From NCBI GenBank assembly GCA_023251595.1, contig JAHEYM010000182.1:1-7584 (forward strand): a stretch of 7,584 nucleotides of DNA. The letters run 5' to 3'. Below, in pieces: positions 1 to 4,707 of this stretch; the first letter of the stretch is position 1, and each line of letters opens with the position of its first letter. A program made the position numbers and the translations under genes. The notes below the pieces were generated by a model. The model had not been told where the DNA came from, made no database searches, and worked only from the letters and a program-made list of their open reading frames with translations. Origin of the DNA: Bacteroidota bacterium. Its GTDB lineage: Bacteria > Bacteroidota > Bacteroidia > AKYH767-A > JABDAW01.

Positions 1-183
1 TTCACAAAGATTAAATTCGGAAAATGAAGGGGTAATTCCGGTGATTTCAGTTATTCTGTCCAGAACAGAAATGTAAGAATTACTCAAATCATCAATAATT
101 AAAACCTCAAAGCCGGATTGTTGTAACGCAACAACGGTATGAGAACCGATATATCCAAGACCGCCCGTAACTAAAATCTTCAT
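1..183 (-). CDS. galE: UDP-glucose 4-epimerase (GalE-type), N-terminal 61 codons, cut by the left edge
   Basis: Cytoplasmic NAD-dependent short-chain dehydrogenase/reductase expected to interconvert UDP-glucose and UDP-galactose. Only the first 61 residues are present. They begin MKILVTGGLGYIGSHTVV, the Rossmann dinucleotide-binding turn (Gly7, Gly10, Gly13), followed by a hydrophobic strand ending in Asp31 and the segment DDLSNS, which matches the DNLSNS typical of GalE. The later 'DRITEITG' stretch also fits GalE. The catalytic Ser/Thr and YxxxK lie outside the window. The start is the ATG 19 bases after the uxs stop on the same strand, so it is probably the third gene of a ugd-uxs-galE operon. 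Because the substrate-defining part is missing, a related 4-epimerase acting on UDP-glucuronate or UDP-xylose cannot be excluded, but N-terminal similarity favours GalE. Confidence 0.85.
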   Translation of the reverse strand, partial: MKILVTGGLGYIGSHTVVALQQSGFEVLIIDDLSNSYISVLDRITEITGITPSFSEFNLCE

Positions 184-194
184 CAATTATCTTT

Positions 195-218
195 TCAACC
201 TATCAACCTATCAACCTT
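195..218. repeat. 8-base tandem repeat, three units, across the uxs stop codon
   Basis: The unit TCAACCTA occurs at 195-202 and 203-210, and a third copy with one change (TCAACCTT) at 211-218. Read on the minus strand each unit carries TGA, and the uxs stop (205 to 203) is one of these. The repeat fills most of the space between uxs and galE. Confidence 0.75.
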
Positions 219-1165
219 TCACTGAATTCCGGCAATTTCTTGAAGTAATCAAATGTAATTTTCAATCCTTCTTTTCTTGAAACTTTTGGTTCCCAGTTCA
301 GAATAGCTTTAGCACGGGTTATGTCAGGTTGTCTTTGTTTCGGATCGTCAACAGGGAGAGGCATATATATTATTTTTGAATCGACACCCGAAAGTTTTAC
401 TATTTCTTCTGCAAATTCACGGATAGAAATTTCATCGGGATTCCCAATATTTACCGGCATATAATAATCACTCATTAATAACCGGTAAATTCCTTCAATA
501 AGATCATCTACATAACAAAAAGAACGTGTCTGAGAACCATCGCCGAAAATAGTAATATTTTCGCCGCGTAACGATTGGCTCATAAATGCGGGCAATGCTC
601 TTCCATCATTTAATCGCATTCTTGGACCATACGTATTAAATATTCTCACGATGCGGGTTTCGAGACCATGTACATTGTGATATGCCATCGTCAAAGCTTC
701 CTGAAAACGTTTTGCTTCATCATATACACCGCGCGGCCCCACTGGATTTACATTTCCCCAATAATCTTCATTTTGCGGATGAACATTTGGATCGCCATAA
801 ACTTCAGAAGTACTCGCGATTAACATTCTTGCATTTTTCGCAAGTGCCAATCCCAACAAATTATGTGTGCCGAGCGAACTTACTTTTAATGTTTGAATTG
901 GTTTTTGCAGATAATCGATCGGACTTGCGGGGGAAGCGAAATGCAATATATAATCGAGAGGTCCGCCGACATGCACAAAACGGGATACGTCGTGATGATA
1001 AAAATCGAAATTACTGAGCGGGAATAAATGTTCAATATTCTTCATTGATCCCGTAATGAGATTATCCATTCCGGTTACATGATATCCTTCTTTAATAAAT
1101 CGGTCACAGAGGTGAGAACCGAGAAATCCCGCTGCTCCGGTAATGAGAATACGTTTCTTATTCAT
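203..1165 (-). CDS. uxs: UDP-glucuronate decarboxylase (UDP-xylose synthase, UXS family)
   Basis: Converts UDP-glucuronate to UDP-xylose with bound NAD in the cytoplasm; the family is an extended SDR. The 320-residue protein has the usual bacterial UXS length. Visible motifs in order are the Rossmann GAAGFLG (Gly10, Gly13, Gly16), DNLITGS (34-40), HFASPASPIDY (75-85), TSEVYGDP (119-126, with Glu121), the catalytic pair YDEAK (Tyr148, Lys152), RIFNTYGPRM (174-183), DGRALPAFMSQSLRGE (187-202), GDGSQTRSFCYVDDLIEG (208-225) and DDPKQRQPDI (273-282, with the family arginine Arg278). ASPASP, TSEVYGDP and DDPKxRxPDI distinguish UXS from GalE or dTDP-glucose dehydratase. Its ATG overlaps the end of ugd by 8 bases (ATGAATAA), which suggests translational coupling to the enzyme that makes its substrate. 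The stop lies inside an 8-base tandem repeat, so the last few residues may vary between strains. Confidence 0.93.
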   Translation of the reverse strand: MNKKRILITGAAGFLGSHLCDRFIKEGYHVTGMDNLITGSMKNIEHLFPLSNFDFYHHDVSRFVHVGGPLDYILHFASPASPIDYLQKPIQTLKVSSLGTHNLLGLALAKNARMLIASTSEVYGDPNVHPQNEDYWGNVNPVGPRGVYDEAKRFQEALTMAYHNVHGLETRIVRIFNTYGPRMRLNDGRALPAFMSQSLRGENITIFGDGSQTRSFCYVDDLIEGIYRLLMSDYYMPVNIGNPDEISIREFAEEIVKLSGVDSKIIYMPLPVDDPKQRQPDITRAKAILNWEPKVSRKEGLKITFDYFKKLPEFSERLIG

Positions 1166-2474
1166 TATTAATTATTTTTCTCCCGATTGAATTATAATAA
1201 AAACCTAATTCCGCCATTTGTTGAAGTGAATATAAATTTCTTCCGTCAAATATAACCTTATTTTTCATATAGCCGGCAATTTTTTCAAATTCCGGTGTAC
1301 GGAAAAGTGACCATTCAGTAGCAATTACGAGTGCATCTGCATCTTTGAGAATTGAATACTGATCTTTTCCGTATTCAATCTTTTCACCCAAAATATTTTT
1401 TACATTCACCATTGCTTCAGGATCAAAAGCAGAAACTTTTGCATCCGCATTTAATAAAGAGGAAATAATATGTAGCGCAGGTGCTTCACGAATATCATCG
1501 GTATCGGGTTTAAATGCGAGGCCCCAGACCGCTATTTTTTTCCCGGATAATTCACCTTTGAAATATTCTTTTAATTTATAAAAAAGAACATTTTTCTGAT
1601 CATCATTAGCCGACATAACAGATTTCAAAATTCTGAAATCATATTTATAATCGCTCGCTGTTCTCTGTAATGCCTGAACGTCTTTAGGAAAACAACTTCC
1701 ACCATAACCAATTCCGGCAAAGAGAAAACGTTTGCCAATTCTTTCATCAGCACCAATGCCACGTCTGATCTGATCTACATCTGCGCCGGTCTTCTCACAA
1801 AGATTGGCAATTTCATTCATGAAAGTAATTTTTGTTGCAAGAAAAGCATTCGCAGCATATTTCGTTAATTCGGCGGATCTTTCATCCATAAAAAATATTG
1901 GATTTCCCTGTCGAACAAAAGGAGCATAAAGTTCATTCATCACTTTATTAGCACGTTCAGAAGAACTGCCAATTACGACTCTGTCGGGTTTCATAAAATC
2001 ATCTACTGCAAAACCTTCCCGAAGAAATTCAGGATTGGAAATGACACTAAATTCGGAAGTGCAATTTTCTGCAATCGCATTTCTTACCAATTCGGCAGTC
2101 CCGACCGGGACCGTACTTTTATTTATAATTATTTTATATTCTTTAATTAATGCACCTAATTGTTTTGCAACGCCCAGCACGTATCGAAGATCGGCACTTC
2201 CATCTTCTCCAGGAGGCGTTGGAAGCGCTAAGAAAATAATCGCAGCATCATTTACTGCCTTTTCAAGTTGAGTTGTGAAAATCAATCTTCCCTGCTCGAC
2301 ATTTCTTTCGAAAAGGACATCAAGATGAGGTTCATAAATAGGAACAATTCCTTTCCTCAGTTTATCAACTTTTCCCAGATCAATATCGACGCAGGTAACG
2401 TGGTTTCCCATTTCGGCGAAACAAGTACCGGTAACCAAACCTACATAACCGGTTCCAACAACGGTAATATTCAT
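1158..2474 (-). CDS. ugd: UDP-glucose 6-dehydrogenase
   Basis: Oxidises UDP-glucose to UDP-glucuronate with two NAD+ in the cytoplasm, supplying the next gene product. The 438 residues are typical of the UDP-glucose/GDP-mannose dehydrogenase family. Motifs seen: N-terminal Rossmann VGTGYVGLVTG (6-16) with acidic Asp30/Asp32 after the second strand; NKSTVPVGTA (118-127); NPEFLREG (147-154, Glu149); TKYAANAFLATKI (204-216, Lys205 and Asn209); the catalytic GGSCFPKD (258-265) with nucleophile Cys261 and Asp265; and the C-terminal domain signature WGLAFKPDTDDIREAP (317-332). All catalytic residues are present, so the enzyme should be active. The family also contains dehydrogenases for UDP-ManNAc or GDP-mannose, but SNPEFLREG, GIGYGGSCFPKD and the uxs partner favour UDP-glucose. 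It is the first gene of the leftward operon and starts 68 bases from the divergent barrel gene. Confidence 0.97.
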   Translation of the reverse strand: MNITVVGTGYVGLVTGTCFAEMGNHVTCVDIDLGKVDKLRKGIVPIYEPHLDVLFERNVEQGRLIFTTQLEKAVNDAAIIFLALPTPPGEDGSADLRYVLGVAKQLGALIKEYKIIINKSTVPVGTAELVRNAIAENCTSEFSVISNPEFLREGFAVDDFMKPDRVVIGSSSERANKVMNELYAPFVRQGNPIFFMDERSAELTKYAANAFLATKITFMNEIANLCEKTGADVDQIRRGIGADERIGKRFLFAGIGYGGSCFPKDVQALQRTASDYKYDFRILKSVMSANDDQKNVLFYKLKEYFKGELSGKKIAVWGLAFKPDTDDIREAPALHIISSLLNADAKVSAFDPEAMVNVKNILGEKIEYGKDQYSILKDADALVIATEWSLFRTPEFEKIAGYMKNKVIFDGRNLYSLQQMAELGFYYNSIGRKIINNE

Positions 2475-2493
2475 ACACTTAATAAAGTTTCCG

Positions 2494-2512
2494 CAAAGTT
2501 AGTCAAATTATA
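2494..2512 (-). promoter_or_regulatory. Candidate Bacteroidota-type promoter for ugd-uxs-galE
   Basis: On the minus strand TAACTTTG (2501 to 2494) matches the Bacteroidota -7 consensus TAnnTTTG and ends 20 bases before the ugd ATG. No good -33 TTTG/TTG sits 19-21 bases upstream of it. An alternative, TATAATTTG (2512 to 2504), has one extra base in the spacer but has a TTTG (2537 to 2534) 21 bases upstream. Either could be the true element. The assignment rests on consensus matching only. Confidence 0.4.
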
Positions 2513-2516
2513 TCTC

Positions 2517-2524
2517 TATATTTG
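2517..2524 (+). promoter_or_regulatory. Candidate -7 element of the barrel-waaA transcript
   Basis: TATATTTG matches the Bacteroidota -7 consensus TAnnTTTG and lies 18 bases before the ATG at 2543, which would give a short leader. No convincing -33 element is seen at the expected distance. If it is real, the possible TTG start codon at 2522 falls inside the promoter and cannot be used, which supports 2543 (or 2606) as the start of the barrel gene. Confidence 0.4.
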
Positions 2525-2542
2525 CCGATTAACCAAATCCGA

Positions 2543-3352
2543 ATGTCATTCTTCCTTTTTGTACCCTCATTACGGGGTTTCTGTGCATTCAGACACCATA
2601 TTGTCATGTGTCTGTTCGTCCTTTCTACAATCATATACATAGGGCACAGCACGGCTCAAACCTCTGTCAGGGACTCGATTGTAGCCACGCCGCTTATCGC
2701 TGTATCATACATCTTTCAATCACCCGGCGGTGATATGGCCGACCGATTCAATGCCAATTCAAATATCGGGATCAGCTTTTCTTATAAGACCGGTGCAAAC
2801 TGGATTTTGGGTCTGGGAGGGGAGTTTATATTCGGACCTCAACCTAAAGAAACTTCAATGCTCGATCACCTGAAAACTTCAGCGGGTTATATCATTGGTA
2901 CTAATGGCGAGTACGCTGATATCAGATTATACGAGCGTGGTTTCAGTATTGATCTGACCATTGGAAAAATTTTTCCGCTATTTGGTCCGAATAAAAATTC
3001 CGGTATTCTGTTTCGTGCAGGACCGGGTTTTTTACAGCATAGGATAAGGATCGAAGATCCGAATAACGTGGTGCCCCAACTTGATGGTGATTATAAAAAA
3101 GGATACGATCGATTGACAAATGGTCCCGAAATATCGACATTCCTGGGCTATGTTTATCTCGGAAACAGAAAACTTATTAATTTCTGGATTGGCGGACAAT
3201 TAAATGTCGGATTTACGATGAATAGAAGATCTTATAATTTCGACACGAGAAGTAATGATCCGACGCACCGAACCGACATACTTTTAGGGATAAAAGGAGG
3301 TTGGATTTTACCATTATATAAGAAAATGCCTGATCCATTTTATTATCATTAA
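2543..3352 (+). CDS. Exported outer-membrane beta-barrel-like protein of unknown function
   Basis: A 269-residue protein from the chosen ATG. Residues about 16-38 form a hydrophobic stretch ending IGHSTA-Q, a good signal peptidase I site after Ala38. The mature part has alternating hydrophobic/polar segments rich in Gly and aromatics, such as NIGISFSYKTG, NWILGLGGEFIFG, GFSIDLTIGKIFPLFG, GILFRAGPGFLQHRIRI and FWIGGQLNVGFTMN. It ends in DILLGIKGGWILPLYKK and then FYYH, near the aromatic C-terminus expected of an outer-membrane barrel. I infer a small barrel of perhaps 8-10 strands. The start is uncertain: ATG at 2543 gives a 38-residue signal with Arg/His in its n-region, while ATG at 2606 gives a 17-residue signal with no positive charge. 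The gap to waaA is only 11 bases, so the two are probably co-transcribed, hinting at an envelope or LPS-related role. I do not recognise a specific function. Confidence 0.72.
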   Translation: MSFFLFVPSLRGFCAFRHHIVMCLFVLSTIIYIGHSTAQTSVRDSIVATPLIAVSYIFQSPGGDMADRFNANSNIGISFSYKTGANWILGLGGEFIFGPQPKETSMLDHLKTSAGYIIGTNGEYADIRLYERGFSIDLTIGKIFPLFGPNKNSGILFRAGPGFLQHRIRIEDPNNVVPQLDGDYKKGYDRLTNGPEISTFLGYVYLGNRKLINFWIGGQLNVGFTMNRRSYNFDTRSNDPTHRTDILLGIKGGWILPLYKKMPDPFYYH

Positions 3353-3363
3353 TCCGGCAACTT

Positions 3364-4683
3364 ATGGTGTTTTTATATGATTTAATTACACGTATTTATT
3401 TTTTGTTGATTGCGCTTGCATCGCCATTTAACAGAAAAGCAAAACAATGGATAGATGCGAGAAAAAAACTTTTCAGTTCTATTCAGAAAAATGTCGGTGG
3501 AAAAGGGGAGTGGATCTGGATACATTGCGCTTCGTTGGGTGAATTTGAACAAGGGAGACCGGTCATAGAGGGATTGAAAAAAAAATTCCCGCAATATAAA
3601 ATATTATTAACCTTTTTTTCACCCTCAGGATATTCTGTTCGGAAAGACTATCCGGGTGCTGATTTTGTTTGTTATCTTCCTGCCGATTCACACCGTCATG
3701 CCGCGAAATTCATTCGGATTGTTCAACCACGTTTTGCAATTTTTGTGAAGTATGAATTCTGGTATCATTTTATGCATGAATTATATAAAAAACAAATTCC
3801 ATATTTTATTGTTTCAGCAAGATTTCGTCCGGGACAATTGTTTTTCAGATGGTTCGGGTCTCTTTATCTTTCGATGTTGAAAAGAGCTACATATATATTT
3901 GTTCAGAACGAAGATTCGAAAAAACTTCTTTATGATTCAAATGTAATGCAGGTCTCTGTGACGGGCGATACCCGGTTTGACAGGGTGAATGAAATTTCCA
4001 AAACACCACAGACAAATTCATTGACAGATTTATTTTGCTTAAACGCCGTGGTCATCCTTGCCGGAAGTACATGGGCCGAGGATGAATCCATCATATTTCC
4101 ATTAATTGAGGAATATTCTGCGAGCAGACCCACTGTGAAATGGATTATCGCACCGCATGAGGTTCATGAGCACCGTATTCATTCTCTTGAAGAAAAATTA
4201 GAGAAAATAACCGGTGCTTCTGCTCTTCGGCTCAGTCAGGCGCATGAAGGAAATATCGGATCTGTGAGGGTTCTTTTAATTGACAATATAGGAATGCTTT
4301 CCTCGTTGTACAAAAATGCCCGTATCGCATTTATGGGCGGTGGCTTTGGGAAAGGAATTCATAATATTCTGGAACCTGCTGCTTTTGGTGTTCCGGTAAT
4401 TTTCGGTCCGCGTTACCGTAAATTTAGTGAAGCGGTTGATTTGGTTGAAAATGAAGGAGCATTTAGTATTAAAGAATCTGTTGGATTGAAAAACTATATA
4501 GATATGCTCATAGATCAACCTCTAAAATATGAGAATGCATCTTCAATTTGTAAAAGATATGTTGAAAAAGGAGCGGGGGCAACCGAGAAAATCCTGGATG
4601 AAATTGCAAAAGAAATGTCCCCTTCGACAACGCTCAGGACAAGCAATATCCCACGCCCAATTTCCGATGTCCAAGTGAAATAA
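3364..4683 (+). CDS. waaA: 3-deoxy-D-manno-octulosonate (Kdo) transferase
   Basis: Transfers Kdo from CMP-Kdo to lipid IVA at the cytoplasmic face of the inner membrane, the first step of LPS core assembly (glycosyltransferase family 30, GT-B fold). The 439-residue protein starts with a hydrophobic anchor (about 5-21). Next comes WIHCASLGEFEQGRPVI (52-68) with the conserved catalytic Glu60, then LLTFFSPSGY (81-90), VKYEFWYHF (128-136), a GDTRFDRV motif (201-208) typical of the family, LAGSTWAEDE (232-241), APHEVHEHRI (263-272) and the donor-site signature MGGGFGKGIHNILEPAAFGVPVIFGP (from 324). Number of Kdo residues added cannot be read from sequence. The family-like part ends near GATEKILDEIAKE (405-417). 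The last 22 residues, MSPSTTLRTSNIPRPISDVQVK, look non-homologous and partly come from a short palindromic repeat. It follows the barrel gene by 11 bases. Confidence 0.96.
   Translation: MVFLYDLITRIYFLLIALASPFNRKAKQWIDARKKLFSSIQKNVGGKGEWIWIHCASLGEFEQGRPVIEGLKKKFPQYKILLTFFSPSGYSVRKDYPGADFVCYLPADSHRHAAKFIRIVQPRFAIFVKYEFWYHFMHELYKKQIPYFIVSARFRPGQLFFRWFGSLYLSMLKRATYIFVQNEDSKKLLYDSNVMQVSVTGDTRFDRVNEISKTPQTNSLTDLFCLNAVVILAGSTWAEDESIIFPLIEEYSASRPTVKWIIAPHEVHEHRIHSLEEKLEKITGASALRLSQAHEGNIGSVRVLLIDNIGMLSSLYKNARIAFMGGGFGKGIHNILEPAAFGVPVIFGPRYRKFSEAVDLVENEGAFSIKESVGLKNYIDMLIDQPLKYENASSICKRYVEKGAGATEKILDEIAKEMSPSTTLRTSNIPRPISDVQVK
4616..4641. repeat. Short palindromic REP-like repeat inside the 3' end of waaA
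   Basis: Perfect 5-base arms TGTCC (4616-4620) and GGACA (4637-4641) flank a core CCTTCGACAACGCTCA that is itself imperfectly self-complementary. The sequence resembles a CCTTCGAC..GCTCAGGACA family of short dispersed palindromes that I recall from many Bacteroidota genomes; that identification is from memory. It is read in frame and encodes SPSTTLRTS of the WaaA tail. No second copy was found in this window. Confidence 0.65.
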
Positions 4684-4698
4684 TATAATTATATAATT
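4683..4698. other. AT-only palindromic spacer between waaA and the helicase gene
   Basis: The 24-base gap (4684-4707) contains two overlapping perfect 12-base palindromes, ATATAATTATAT (4683-4694) and AATTATATAATT (4687-4698). They have no GC stem and no following T-run, so they are not a convincing intrinsic terminator. They may simply reflect base composition, or form a weak promoter region. The spacer is short enough for co-transcription of waaA and the helicase. Confidence 0.35.
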
Positions 4699-4707
4699 TA
4701 TCCAAGT

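Noticed and set aside
682..1017. Plus-strand open frame of 111 codons opposite uxs
   Set aside because: It lies wholly inside the well-supported uxs gene on the other strand, and its translation shows no domain or composition typical of a protein.
2522..2542. TTG start for the barrel protein, adding seven residues
   Set aside because: The codon lies inside the candidate TATATTTG promoter box and would lengthen an already long signal peptide; ATG at 2543 is preferred.
2035..2642. Two plus-strand open frames of 78 and 124 codons opposite ugd and across the divergent promoter
   Set aside because: They are antisense to conserved Ugd motifs, show no recognisable features, and the second would run through the intergenic region and into the start of the barrel gene in another frame.
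4684..4707. Intrinsic terminator after waaA
   Set aside because: The palindromes are entirely A/T, so the hairpin would be weak, and no T-run follows.
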